A DNA stretch of 64,000 nt from Pythium myriotylum (GCA_023091665.1 JALJCQ010000001.1:806001-870000); one strand, 5' to 3'. Counted from the first letter of the stretch, positions 19,236 through 31,327 are shown. Notes: generated by a model from the letters alone, not told the origin. A program made the numbers and translations.

Positions 19236-22200
19236 ATGCTCGGAGCCTCGGAAAAAACTGAAAGTCGAAATGCTTCCGTGTCATTGCCTAGTGCTATCGT
19301 GGAAGATACAGAGATATCCAGTAATCGTGTTAAGGTGGAGGACTGCGAGAGAAAAGATGAATTTACTCTGGTGACGGTTTCAGCGGGCCTCGAGCAAAAC
19401 GACCAGGATGCAAGCGGTGCAATGCTGCAGCTGGGAAACCTCCCGCGCGATGATGGTGTTGATGGCCGAGTTGACCCAAGCGATGATAATCGTGACACTT
19501 CGCCGCTGAAGGAGCGTACGAGCCGCATTATCGTTTCAGAGAATACTCTGTTCGCTGATCCGACGACTGGCCGAGTTGAATCAAGCCCTCCATCATTTGG
19601 TGTTGATGACACGCTCGTGAGCCCAATCAAAGTGAATAATGATGATGCATCAATCAACAATCCGCAAAATTCGCTTGAGTCGCAAGAACAGGGGCTCGGC
19701 TTATCGGTTACACATCCGTCCAACCCTCTGTCGCGAAGTGCAGAACGTCGATCCCATTCGCTTGGCCCATCAACTGTTCTTGTAGATGGTAATCTCTATC
19801 TGACGAAGTCGTCCGTTGCTGGTCCGCCAACACCAAGAAGAAACAGCCTGGGAAGATTGTTGAATCCTATTCAGTCGATCAGCACTCGTATCCATCCATA
19901 TGCCCCCGCTAACGCCGAACTAGATGAAGATAATATTCCCAGGATAGAATCTTTGGGCAGGCGCGAGCATGATGATCCTCTTCAGCAAGCTCCGCTTGCA
20001 ATGCAAACGGTCCAAGTTGCTGAAATCAACCAGACACTCCCGCAGAAATCGTCGTTGGCGAAGCCGCCACTTCATACTCAGCGATCCATTTACGCCAGAA
20101 CAGTGGCCATGCTGAGTGAGAACTTCGAGAACAAAGCAGTATCGCGCAACAATCGTCTCGTCGTTCGAATCGTCTTTGTCTGCATCATCCTTAACGTCGG
20201 AATTCTCGCGCTTGAGACTTGTGATGGTCAGAACCGTGGCAGCTCAGCTCCCGGGTATCCGTACTTACCAGATGAATCATTCTACAGAGGTGCTGATGCA
20301 TTGTTCACTTCAATCTTTACCATCGAGTTCATTGGGCGGTTGATTGCCTTCCGACGCAAGCGTGAAATCATGAAAGATACACTCACTTGGATCGATATCG
20401 TATCCCTCAGTCCTTGGTACCTTCAGTTGGTACTTCGATCTGCTGGACAAGATTTTAATTTGGATGCGTTTGATGGTTTTGCTCACAAGATGGGGCTCCT
20501 CCGGCTAATTCGAGTCTTTCGAGTGGGGTACATATTACGACACTACGAGAGTATGAAAGTTCTTGTTGCAGCTCTCAAAGCAAGCATTCCGCCGCTTATG
20601 GTTACTATGTTTTTCCTCGCGACACTCGTGATGCTTCTTGCCACGGCGATATTCTACGCAGAGCCATGCTATAACTTTTACACTTGTCCATTCACCGACA
20701 TCTTTAATTCGGCATACTTCATTATGGTCACGTAAGTATCTCGAAGTTTGGTGCGTTCGTGAAGCATCTAATGTTGGCGGTCTGTGTTTCTGGAGTGTTG
20801 CAACCGTAGGTTACGGAAACCAAGTGCCAACCACGAACAATATCCTTGCAATGTCGATTGCCTTTGTTGCCATGGTGTTTGGTCAGCTCTATCTGGCTAT
20901 GCCAGTCGCCATTGTCGGGAACAATTTCCAGGGCGCGTACGAGGTTTACCAGCAAAGCAAGCGACGGAAGATGAAGCACCAGGATACGACTCTGCATTCA
21001 TTTGACTCTATTCAACTTCACCGCAAATCTCACCGATTGTGCGATATTCAATTTAATCTTCTTGCGGCTTGGCGGATACTCCATCTTAACATTGACAAGA
21101 CGATACGAAAAGCTGGTGAAGTCCATGAGCTGGGGACGAGGTCAGCGAAGGACAGTTCCCACAATGTCACATCCGGTCAGCTCCAAGTCTTAGAGGCTTT
21201 GGTACAAGCCCAGCTTCAGCGATTGACAAAGATTAAGGTGGCAACGGAAAAGCTGGTCGACATCCATACTGAGATGTGCGAGTTAGTACAGCCGTTCATC
21301 GCTCACAAGCGGAAGGTTCATGCTGAGAGTGTCACTTCGTCAACTGGAGGTGACAGCGTTTTGTCCATGGTCTTTGTCCGTGCAAGGAAAGCCATCGCAA
21401 ATGCTCGTTTTGGCAGTCGTGAGAATCACTCAGGGACCCAGCGTAGAGCTGACTCACAGCGAGGCAGACTCTGGCTCGCGCTAGAAGTCCCAGATTCGTC
21501 TCGGGTTGCAACGACTATCAATCGGATAATGATGGGTTTAACACTCTTCAGTGTGACCGTCTTCTTCTCAGAGTCCATGCCAGAACTAATGGATTGTGGT
21601 GTTGAAACATCTTCGTGTCGGCGGGTGGTTGACTCTTATTGCAACACCAAAGGCTTTAGCGTCGGGGATGCTGGCTGTTTCGTACGGTTACAGAACAACT
21701 CCGCGGACTGGAGCACTCCACTCGACTTTGCTTGTAAAAGCGTACATGATCGCCCCTCATGCTATGGCCACGCACTGAACTTTGGGTCGCGTTCGGAAGA
21801 AGCTCTTCCTTGTGTCAAAGCGTTCGCGGAGTCTGGTATCAGCCTGATCTGTTATCGAATGCAGTGCATCGCTTCAGCTGCAACGATTGTGAACATGGAA
21901 CCCTACTGGATCTATATCGAATGGATTTTGGGCTTGTCATTTTTGGGCGAGATGAGTCTTCGATTCTATGCCTCCAATGAGCGTCGCCAGTTTTTCAACG
22001 ACATGTACAATGTGTTTGATGGGCTAGCTGTCCTACCGTTCGCCTTTGAGCTGTGTGACTATGTGTTCTTTGGAACAAAGCCGTCCTACGCTGTTGTGGC
22101 CACAACTCCGTCATTTCTATCAGTTATCCGAGTTCTCAAGACAATGCGCATTCTCAAGTTGACCCGACATTTCAGGGGAACCAAGGTCTTGGCCCAGACA

Positions 22201-23353
22201 GCTCAAGACGTATGGCGACAGCTTCTCATTCCGGTTTGTAACCCTTTGTATCTTGTGCTAATCTGACATCCACGATCTGACTCACTTCCTACGTGCTATA
22301 GATCTTTTTTCTTTTGACGATGTGCATTCTCGCTGCAGCGGTCTACTTCGAGATCGAGAGAGGGACTGAGTGTTTCGTTGGAACCCCTTGTTACTGGTGG
22401 CACCAGCAACTACTTACTCCACAGATAACTGAAGGGCTCCCCGTGGGCAAACGAATACTCATCCAAGACAAGAAACCGACAATTATCACTGACATGGTGA
22501 AATCAACTTGGCTGTCTGCGGCCACGTTTACGACCGTAGGTTATGGCGATGTGCGCCCGCGCACTGCGATTGGTCGCATGTTTACCATTTGCATTGCAGT
22601 TATTGGGACTATCTACACATCTATGCCAATTACGTTAGTTGGAGGGAAGTTTCGCACCCTCTATGCTGAACATGCGGAGAAAATCGTCGTGCGTCGAGTG
22701 AGTGGACACAGCTTACCATCTTCATCAGCCTCAATATTGACGATCAACATTTGTCTACCGTAGGGAGGTTCATCCGCGTCATGGAAGACCAAACGCAATG
22801 TGCTGTCATCCAACAAGGAAGAAGATGATGTCACCCGCAAAGGCACAATGACGACTGATTCTGGCCAACTTCCACGCTTGTTCAAGCTGAGCGAGGACGA
22901 GATCGAGCGACTCCACGAATTCAAGTCCCTCAAGCGAACGCTTCAGAATCTGCAGCGCAGTCTCGATAACTTCCAAGAGGTGTACCGGGACATTTTAAGT
23001 GGAATTAGTCCAAAACGACTGTCGGTCGCGCACGTAGAAGCTGAAGCTCGTGTCTCAGTGAGCTCAAATGTGTTGCGCAAATCTAGTACAATCGAGCACT
23101 CGGTTGCGGAAAAGAGCAACGCGATTCTGGTGCGTTTACTTGCTTGATGTGACTCGTCGCGCAAATAATCATGGGTGATTTTGGATAGGATGCCATCTTG
23201 CAATTCTCCAGCCTCGTTGAAAAACTGCTGGAAGCACCGCCGCTGTACGAGGCCTTTCTTCCTGAGCCGACAACGGCACTTCAACAGAGCGGTGGTGTGG
23301 AGCAGCTGCTACCTCCAGAACTCAGGAATCGACTGCTCCACACGCACTCGTGA
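19236..23353 (+). CDS. Tandem two-domain voltage-gated potassium channel (5 exons)
   Basis: Spliced model join(19236-20731, 20796-22233, 22302-22697, 22764-23129, 23189-23353), 1286 aa, introns of 64, 68, 66 and 59 nt. Two Kv-type six-helix units sit in one chain. Unit 1: S1 near residues 305-328, S4 RLIRVFRVGYILRHY near 420-435, pore TVGYGN near 502 (the first intron splits the pore codons). Unit 2: S1 near 735-760, S4 RVLKTMRILKLTRHFRG near 940-960, pore TTVGYGDV near 1055. The 300-residue N-terminus is Ser-rich and looks disordered; the C-terminus has a helical stretch. Two such chains would make a four-domain pore. Role: voltage-dependent K+ flux at a membrane. The first ATG is uncertain because the frame continues upstream without an ATG. 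Confidence 0.88.
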
Positions 23354-23418
23354 CATCCAACTCCGAGAATTCGGTGTGCCACAGTACCAAATAACGTACT
23401 ATTCAACGGTTGACAAGT

Positions 23419-24471
23419 CTACTTGGGTTCCTCGGTGGTCTCTCTCTGGATCTGGCGCCACGCTTTACTCGGAGCCTGCCACGCCATCGCGATGAGAGCC
23501 TGCCCCACGCGTGTCGGAACAAATGCGCGCAGCAAGAAGGCCCAGAACTGGTTCAAATACGCGTCGTACGCCACTTCCTTCGCGTTGAAGAGGGCATCCA
23601 CCGCGAACGCCGCCGCGTCTTTCGGGTGGACGACCCACGGATTGTACTCAGCGGTCGAGAGGTGCTTCTTGCTCGTGTTCGGGTCGTTCAGGTTGACTTC
23701 TAGTGGGCCCGCGACGAAGCTCGTGACCGTCACGCCCGTGGCACGCAGCTCGTAATTGATCGCCTCGCTGAAGCTCGTGACAAACGCCTTGGACGCGCCA
23801 AAGATCGCCGCCGTGGGCGTGCTCGCGACGGCGCCCAGCGTCGAGATGTTGAGCACGCGGCCGACTCCGCGCTTGACCATGCCTTCGACGACCGCGTGCG
23901 TGATACGCACCATGGCGTTCACGTTCACTTGAAGCAATCCTTCGAGGCTCTCGGGCGGGATCTCGTGGAAGCTCTGGACTTGGACGTGGGCGGCCGCGTT
24001 CACGAGGATGTCGAGCACGAGGTTCTTCTCCTTGACATAGTCGATGAGCTTCTGGACGCCGGTGGCCGTGGCCAAGTCGCAGACGCAGTACTCGACGTCC
24101 ACGGGCTTGTTGACAAACTCGATCTCGGCGCGCATGCGTTCGAGGATGGGCTCGGTGCGGCCCACGAGCACGAGCGAGTACTTTTTCTCGGCGAGCATGT
24201 AGGCGATCTCCTTGCCGAGTCCGGCCGTGGCGCCCGTGACGAGCGCGTACCGCTTGGGCTTGGGTTCGAGGGGCTGGAACTTCCAGAGGTGGTAGCGCGA
24301 GAGCACCACGTCGAGGCTCGCGGCGAGGAAGAAGGCGAAGAGCGACCAGCGCAGCGCCGCGACCACGCGCGCCTGCTGCACGTACGAGAGCGCGAGCACG
24401 AGCGCGCCCGAGAGGTGCGCGCCGACGTGCCAGGCCACGCCCGGCAGGTACTCGCGCTTCTTCTTGGCCAT
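23419..24471 (-). CDS. Membrane-anchored short-chain dehydrogenase/reductase with altered active site
   Basis: A 350-aa SDR protein, ATG at 24471 (MAKKKREYLPG); the upstream extension to 24573 begins without ATG. Two hydrophobic segments (about residues 10-60) precede a Rossmann fold: nucleotide-binding TGATAGLGKEIA, the segment CDLATATG, LVNAAA in place of the usual NNAG, and LNISTLGAVA with the catalytic Ser region. The YxxxK position reads FGASK, so the catalytic Tyr is Phe224 (codon TTT at 23802-23800) while Lys228 is kept. Relatives with Tyr reduce ketoacyl or steroid-like ketones at the ER. This one may be a weak or non-catalytic member. It converges with the K+ channel gene, whose stop is 65 bp away. 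Confidence 0.85.
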   Translation of the reverse strand: MAKKKREYLPGVAWHVGAHLSGALVLALSYVQQARVVAALRWSLFAFFLAASLDVVLSRYHLWKFQPLEPKPKRYALVTGATAGLGKEIAYMLAEKKYSLVLVGRTEPILERMRAEIEFVNKPVDVEYCVCDLATATGVQKLIDYVKEKNLVLDILVNAAAHVQVQSFHEIPPESLEGLLQVNVNAMVRITHAVVEGMVKRGVGRVLNISTLGAVASTPTAAIFGASKAFVTSFSEAINYELRATGVTVTSFVAGPLEVNLNDPNTSKKHLSTAEYNPWVVHPKDAAAFAVDALFNAKEVAYDAYLNQFWAFLLRAFVPTRVGQALIAMAWQAPSKAWRQIQRETTEEPK

Positions 24472-24922
24472 GGCGAGCGGCGCACTGCGTGGCCATGGCG
24501 ACGCCTTCCGACTCTTTCTGTCAGGGGGGTACAAGGTTACGAAAAAGAGGGTACAGGGGGTATTTATAGCCAATCACATGATGAGTGGCTCTGTTGACGG
24601 GTCGGATCAGATCGTAATGCGCCAATGAAAATCGATGTAGAGGGTACAGCGCCGATCGGATTGGATGAAAAAAAGCAACGGCAACGAGTTCGACCTGAGC
24701 CACTGGTGACTGGGCACTTCAAATCTCACAACTGTGACCAGACCATCAAAAGCCCCAGCTCACGTGCAGCATCCCATCCACGCATCCGCGACGCTAAATA
24801 AACGCGCGGCTTCGCTCGCCGTCGACTGACTGACGGCCACGCCTCGTGAGGAGCTATTTTCCGCTCGCAGTTGCACGCTCCGACGCCCCACGGTCTCCGC
24901 TATTCCCACTTCCTCCTCGGCC
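24472..24922. other. Divergent promoter region
   Basis: A 451-bp spacer between the divergent SDR and the orphan anchored protein; both promoters must lie here. No gene seen. Confidence 0.6.
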
Positions 24923-26180
24923 ATGACGCGCAGCAACAAGCACAAGCCCGGCAAAGCAAAGCCCGCGACGCAATCGCCGCAGACAGCCACGACCGCCATG
25001 GACGAGCCCGACGCGTCGCTGCTCGTGCTCCACGTCATCCGCATCCTCGCGCTCTACATCTACGTGCTGCTCTCTCGCTTCCAACCCATCAGCACGAGCC
25101 TCGACGACTTTTTCTTCCCAGAGACCAAGCCGATCGAACTGCTCGAGTCCTCCGCGTCCTCGATCGAACAGCAGGTGAACGCAGCGCTGCTCGCGTGCGT
25201 GCAAGGCGAGATCGCGAGCAATCAGTTTGATGGATTAATCCAGGAGAAGACTGTCTTCGCGGCCATCAAACGTGTCTTCCGACAGCAGAAAGTTGAGGCG
25301 GCGACGCAGTGCCGCCTACTCGTGCGCTTGCTCAACAGCTACCTCACACAGCTCGCCCATGAACCGATTGTTCGCTGCGAATCCATGGGCATGCTCGCCT
25401 CGACGCTCGAGTATCTCGCGCGAGGACCCCCCGACCAATCCAAGAACGAGCCTGTGGCCACATCCTTACTTTATCCGCTCGTCAATGCCATCGACTCGCT
25501 CAGCATCGAACAGCGCGAGTGCCTCGACGCACTCACGACACTGTGGCGATGGCTGGAAGCGTGCGATCCCTCCAAATTGGTGAGTTCGTACGGGCTGGTC
25601 GAATGGGTTGATGGTTTACTGACGTCACCTCCTGTAGCTGCTCGACCGCATCATCTCTATCCATCATTCCGTCATCTTCTACATGGAACCGTCAGCAAAA
25701 GCTTCATCAACAAGCTCTGCTTCCTCGTCCTTAGAACTCGGCACCTGTTTTGTTCGAACGCTTGTCCATCATGCCGACCACATCTTCCGCCACGACCTTG
25801 ACGTACGTTCATGGTCGCTTAATACCCATCTCTCACTTCGAAGTAGCTGACTTTTTCGAACGTGGGTACAGTTTTCGGATCCGGATGATCTCCTCAGCAG
25901 TGACTCGGACACCGACATCGACGAGTCGTCCCAGTTGCTTCTTCCTTGTGAAGAGCCCTCCACACCTCCATCCAAACGATCAACTCCTCACTCCATCTCC
26001 CCATCCAAGACTCCTAAACACTCCCCCGAGCCCATCGTCAAGGAGTCTGACGACGCTCGGCAAGATGCCGAGCCCGTCGTGATCGACGCCAACGAGCCGG
26101 TACCTGCCAACATGATGCGTGTCGGCATCGCCGCGGCAGCAGGCACACTCGCAGCCGCGCTCTGCGTGATCTTCACGTAG
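24923..26180 (+). CDS. Orphan protein with C-terminal membrane anchor (3 exons)
   Basis: Spliced model join(24923-25579, 25638-25802, 25872-26180), 376 aa; introns of 58 nt (GTGAGT...CTGTAG) and 69 nt (GTACGT...TACAG) both lie between codons. I do not recognise the family. Seen: a basic N-terminus, an aliphatic helix-like region (VLHVIRILALYIYVLLSRF), a helical domain of about 200 residues, an acidic Ser/Asp patch (SSDSDTDIDESSQ), a Pro/Ser-rich linker with SPSK and TPKHSP-like sites, and a final hydrophobic segment (VGIAAAAGTLAAALCVIF) ending two residues before the stop. That layout suggests a tail-anchored or single-pass protein facing the cytosol. It converges with the next gene at 126 bp. 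Confidence 0.75.
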
Positions 26181-26306
26181 ACGATGCTTTCTCTTCTTCG
26201 CTTCTTCCTATCGCTTCCATTGAGACAGACCTATGAGAAAATGAAGAAAAAAAGCCAACTCACTCGACGATGCGGGTTTGTACACATTTCACAAATAGGC
26301 TTCTTG

Positions 26307-29114
26307 TCAGAGATGGTAGGCCTGCCGTACGACCTGCCACAGGCTTGAAAATGATCGACGACTGACGGTGATTGCCGTGACTACACACTCGTGGGGGTGA
26401 TCGCACGCGATGATGATACTAACGACCACACTCAATAGGACTGAGATGATGGGGAACGCAACGTACAAGAACAACGCACGCCGCTTGGTCTTGGTTGGCT
26501 GCTTTGGGTCGTCCTCGCTAAGTGACTTGTTCAGGAGGTAAAGCACCATTGTGTTGAATCCGTATAGCACGAGTAGCACTGGCAGACGGAAGAGCATGTT
26601 CATCCACTCTGTCCGGAGGTGGTAGAGTCCGGCTGCTATAACGACAGGAAGTGCTGTGGTGAGCAAGTTTAGCTGAGCTATGATGTAAAAACCAACGCCG
26701 CCCGCGAGGAAGAGGCCCGTCAGTTTGAGCCCGTACTCGAGACGACACTGCAACAGCGACAGGGAGTTGGTCGGCCACCAAGAGGATGACATCACAGAAG
26801 AGAAACCGAGTATAGACGAGGACGACGATGAAGTACCTGAGATCGCACACGACGGTTTGAGCAAGTTGAATTGCCGTGTGAGACTGTCGAAGAACACGAT
26901 CGCCATCACGACGAGCACGATAAAGACGTCAAGTTTTGTGATCGTCCACACAAATCGCTTGCGCTCTTCCTTTGTCTGCTTGATGAATGCATCCAGCTCC
27001 TCCTTCTCGCGTCTGATGCGCTCGCGCTCCTGTTGCTCTCGTTCGAGGGCGCGTTGTAGCTCCACTTTTTCGACCATCAAGTGCTGCTTTAGGCGGAATT
27101 TGGCGACAATCCGCTCACGCTTTTCCCGCTCTTTTTGTGCGTGACGTCGCCGCCGGTCCTCCATCTTAATCATGTCACCCTTGCGAAACTCATCGAAGGC
27201 ACTTCGCAACGTTGTCGTGAGCATGAGCATATTTGAGCGACTCGAGTAGATCTCGGCGGCTGTCAGCACGGCGGCCTTTGGATCGGCGCCGAGCGACACA
27301 AGACTGGCTTTGAGCGACTCGACGCTCTGCATCGCATCGCGACTCGAGTTGAGAAGGCAAAACGACTCGCGCTTCGCCTCCTCCAGCATGTATTGGGCGC
27401 GTTTGACCTCGTCCAGATGAGTCACCTCCATCTCATCAGCTTTATCCACCCAGCTTTCGAGCATACGAGCCAAGGATCCATCCATGAGCGTTGTCATTGT
27501 AGTTTTGGTAGTTGTAGTCGTTGCAATCGACGACGTAGATGCAGCATCTGCAGGCGGCGACGTCTTGCTATCCGTCTTGCTGTCCGTTTTCTTTGCTTCC
27601 TTCTTAACCTCGATAACTTTCTCTTCCTTCTTGACCTCAACCTCAACATTCAGTGGCGACACTCGTGACGTCTCCACTGCAGTGGTAAGCTTCGTGAAGG
27701 CGTGTTCGAGTTCTGTCTGTACTTGCTTCTGTCGATTCAGCTCGTCGAATGAGCGCAAGAAGAAGCCGAACTCGTCTTTGGTCTCGCTCGGGTTCTTCAG
27801 TCTGAGTGGACTCGCCAGTTGGGTCGTGTCTGCAGGTGCTGACTTTGCTGCGGGCGGTGTTTGGCGCAGCGCTGCTAGTAGCTGAACGAGCTTGCGTTGG
27901 TCAATCACATTGCCGTTCACGTGATACTTCTCGAGGGCCTCGACAACCCGCTGATGTAGCTGCTGGATCTCGGTATGGCGCTCACGTAGCGCAAGCATCC
28001 GTTTCTTGAGCTCGTCGATAGATCGGTTCACGTCAACATGTCGCTTCCAGCGAGTCGGCACGACCAGCGCCGTGAACTCTACAGCGATAGACTCGCCATG
28101 GCATTGTAGCGACTCGATCGCGCTGAGAATGTGGAAGAACGTCATGCGTTCATCCTTCTTCAATCCGTTCTCAGTAGGCGCCGGTGGTAGCCCATGGATA
28201 ACCATAGCCACGTCGTCGAACGAGATTTTGCCCGTGGTCTCGATCAGCTTGTCGACCACCTCGAGTAGCTGAAGCAGCCGCAGCTGCGACGCCGCGACTG
28301 GGCGCAGCAACAGCGGCAGCGCGTGGCCGCTTTGATCGATGAGCTTCTCCAACTCCTGCGCGGACGTCGTGGGACCGAAGACCACGCCAAGCAGCTTCTG
28401 CTCACGCAGTGTGAGCCACGCAAACCACACAAGATACCAAAGTGCCGTGGCCATGAGTCCCAAGAGCCCGAGTCCAGAGACGATAGCCACGAGGATCGTC
28501 ATGAGCTCCTGTTGGGTGAGCTCGTCCGTGAGCTCGTAAGGCCACAACGCCGACGTCTGGCTCGCTCGCTTCGGTGGTACAGTTGGCGACGCCTTGGGCT
28601 TTGAAGGAGTCTTCTTTGGGGCTGTCGCCGAAGGAGTTGGCTTCGTCACGCTCGGCGCTGCTGGCGGCTTGGGCTTCGGGTTGGCTGCATCTGCCTGGCG
28701 CCGGTAGATCTGCGAGCCCGAGATCTCGGTGCCTTCAATCGCGACGGCCACGTCCGGTTTCTCGCCCTCTACAGCCACAACCATGAGCACTCCCGATCCA
28801 CAACGAGAAAGCCATTCAACCACGTACGGGAGTAGGAAAAGTGCTGCGAGAGGATCTCGACCTCGTGCTTGTCGGTCGCTGGCGAGATCGACGCGGAACG
28901 AGTCAGACGCGCTGCGTCATCAACGCAAAGATACGGCCACGCGGCGCTCACCTTCGACGACGAAAGTCGCCGCGTTCGACGTGGCGAATTGGAGCGCCAC
29001 GCACACCAAAACGAAGCTCAGGACAAGCGGAACGCGCGAGCGAGGGCGGACGCGGCGAGACGCGCGCGCAGCGAGCGCGGCGGCGCGTGGCGGCGAGCGT
29101 CCCGAGCGCCCCAT
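26307..29114 (-). CDS. Orphan multi-pass membrane protein with signal peptide and coiled coil (3 exons)
   Basis: Spliced model complement(26307-28768, 28828-28878, 28952-29114), 891 aa; introns of 59 nt (GTACGT...CTGTAG) and 73 nt (GTGAGC...GCCAG). The model links a signal peptide (VPLVLSFVLVCVALQFATSNA) to a lumenal segment, a Pro/Lys-rich stretch, a first membrane helix (LMTILVAIVSGLGLLGLMATALWYLVWF near residues 155-185), a long helical region with a strongly charged coiled coil (RRRHAQKEREKRER...EREQQERERIRREKEEL), then four to five C-terminal membrane helices. I do not recognise the family. The layout suggests an organelle membrane protein with a large cytosolic coiled coil. Without splicing, the signal peptide and main body are in different frames. 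Confidence 0.75.
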
Positions 29115-30032
29115 ACTGGCGAGGCGGGAACGGAAAGAGAAGGAATGGCTGCCGCGGGTTACGCTTTTGGGAATCAGGTGGGGGGTCAAGGGTTACGATT
29201 AGCCCAGGCTAGCTTGGTAGTTTCGGTGCTTATCGACTATTTCAGTAGATATACGGAACGAAATGGATCGTATACTTAGATAAGGAGAGGATTCAACTGG
29301 TGAAGAGATCTCACGCGCGTTTGATTGACACGCGAACAATCTACGCCTGCCCGACGTCCGTCCGTGTGCTAGTCGCAGATGGAAGAAGAGATAAGACGTG
29401 TGCACTATGCGTTTTGGCTTTGCAGTCGGGAACGTGCGTGCTGTCTTCCTCTCAAGAAGGCAGAGGAGGAAGGGGTCTGTCAAGGAAGACAAGGTATTAA
29501 TTCCATTGCACGTCACACGTCCTTCCAGCGGGAAAGAATGTCGCCTAGCGTTATCATTAATCCAGAACTACAGTATGACGCTGCTTTTTTCAGTTTGGGG
29601 AGATCGGAGCTCGTCGCATGCTCGCCCATTCAGATTATTCCGGTTTCTGACTCAGCAATGCGCAAACACACACTTCTTCGTCCACCTGCAGTCGTTCCGC
29701 TGACGTTCTCTCACTTCTTCTCCGCCTTGAAGGGCGTTGGACACGTCACCCAATTATGTCGGGAGGCCTTCAAGTCAAGATGATATTTCTTCGCCCCATC
29801 GTGTCCACTCAGAACACTCGGATCTCCCGATCTCGACATTCAACATGGAAAGGCCCAGCCTGCAGCCCTCAGCCAATGAGGGTTCTCAGAATCTCACATC
29901 GCGTGGGACTCGTGGAGCTCTCTTCCCTTCAGTCAAGCAGCTCACTTTTGGATTTGCCTTCGCGGACGCACAGCAGACCTCGCTCTGCTGCGCTACTCCG
30001 TCCAGTCGCCGGTTTGACGCCCTAACACGTGT
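29115..30032. other. Intergenic
   Basis: A 918-bp spacer upstream of the orphan membrane protein. Open frames here are short and lack the GC3 bias of the neighbours. I see nothing I can name. Confidence 0.5.
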
Positions 30033-30473
30033 ATGGCCCCGCGGCGTGGCGTCGAGACAACGTTCCTCATCCTCGTGGCGATCAGCACCCGCATCGCCCA
30101 TTGGAGCAAGCCGCCGTCGCGCATCCGCACGAAACGGCATGGAAAAGCCGCCGCCACCACCACGCACCTCAGCCTATTCGGCTGGCGCGCGCATCGCCAA
30201 GCGATGAAAGCGCCGCTCGACCAGAAGACCTCGCTCGACCAGACTGGAGACTTCCTCTCGTCCACGCCCATCGAACTCATCGATGTCAAACCCTCGGCCC
30301 CCGAAATGGACTTCTTCGCCATGTCCGCGCCGAGCTTCAGCAGCCAGATCTCCATGACGCCCTGTGCGCCGCAGCTCACGCCCTCGGCCTTCAATTACGC
30401 ACCCAGTGCACCCGAACTCACGCCCACGTGCCTCTGGCGCAACGTCGCCTGGGGCCAAGAAATCCCTGTGTGA
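30033..30473 (+). CDS. Possible small protein of 146 aa
   Basis: A single-exon frame with the strong C/G third-position bias of the neighbouring genes, which is why I keep it. It has a short hydrophobic N-terminal stretch (TTFLILVAISTRIAHW), a basic segment, and a low-complexity second half rich in Ser, Pro and Ala with repeated SAPE/SAPS and LTP units (APEMDFF, APSFSS, APQLTPS, APELTPT). No family recognised. It could be a secreted or membrane-linked protein, or the last exon of a larger gene. Confidence 0.5.
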   Translation: MAPRRGVETTFLILVAISTRIAHWSKPPSRIRTKRHGKAAATTTHLSLFGWRAHRQAMKAPLDQKTSLDQTGDFLSSTPIELIDVKPSAPEMDFFAMSAPSFSSQISMTPCAPQLTPSAFNYAPSAPELTPTCLWRNVAWGQEIPV

Positions 30474-31167
30474 GCGGAGAGAGAGAAGAGAGGCTGCAGC
30501 CTCGTCTCAGCTGAGATTGACTATGTACCGAGAATGCTATAAAGTTGAACCCACACTAGACCCTTCCTCTATATCTAGGGCGTCTCACCTCTTCTCGTCC
30601 TCGTACAAATGCACACAGGCGCCAGCTCGTCGAGGTTGTTGCCAATCAAGACCTCGGACGTGGCCACCTCGGTCTCCTTCGTGAGATTGACGAGCCAACC
30701 CTACCAAGCATGGATTCGGCTCGACTGTGCAAGGATGGTCCATGACCGAAATGGCTCGCACCAGCACTAGCGAGCCAGACAGCAGAGTCGGCGCCGTCGG
30801 AGATTGCAGGAGCATCAGCACTGGCGAGGAGTCACGCCAGTGATGCTGCGGGAAGCAGCTCAGCTGGCACACTCGCGCAAGCGAATCGAATCAGCGAACC
30901 ATCGAGGGGTACACGTTGAAGTTACGCCGGACTCTGGACGCGATCCCGAGATGCGTGGGTGGATCCTAAGTCGTCCTGAGTCATCCAGAGGTCGTCCAGA
31001 GCGCGTCCGGAGGTCCTTTGGAAGGAGTATCGTCACGGTTTCCTCCGGATACAACTCATTCGAAACGACATGCCACAACCCTCAGCGAAGACTATTGTCA
31101 TCCCCGGGAATTAACCCCCAGCTGGTTTCATGTCTCACCGTGCGTAGTTTCCAACGCCTGGCGCCTG

Positions 31168-31195
31168 CGCCAACGCACCAACGTTGGCGTTGGCG
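31168..31195. repeat. Imperfect hairpin upstream of ATPase a
   Basis: CGCCAACG at 31168-31175 pairs with CGTTGGCG at 31188-31195, enclosing a second palindrome CCAACGTTGG. It lies about 300 bp upstream of the ATG. A regulatory role is only a guess. Confidence 0.45.
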
Positions 31196-31327
31196 GAACA
31201 AGACCCGAAAATCACGCCAACAACACTCGCGTTTCATTGGATCTGAGCCGATCCTGGACGGGCGTCCACTGGACCTCCTCGAGCGCAGAGTGATGGTCCT
31301 TGAGCTCCTCGCCCCCAATGCCCAAAG

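Noticed and set aside
26307..29114. Resemblance of the orphan membrane protein to plant CPR5-like proteins (coiled coil followed by several C-terminal helices)
   Set aside because: Only the layout is alike; I can point to no shared motif.
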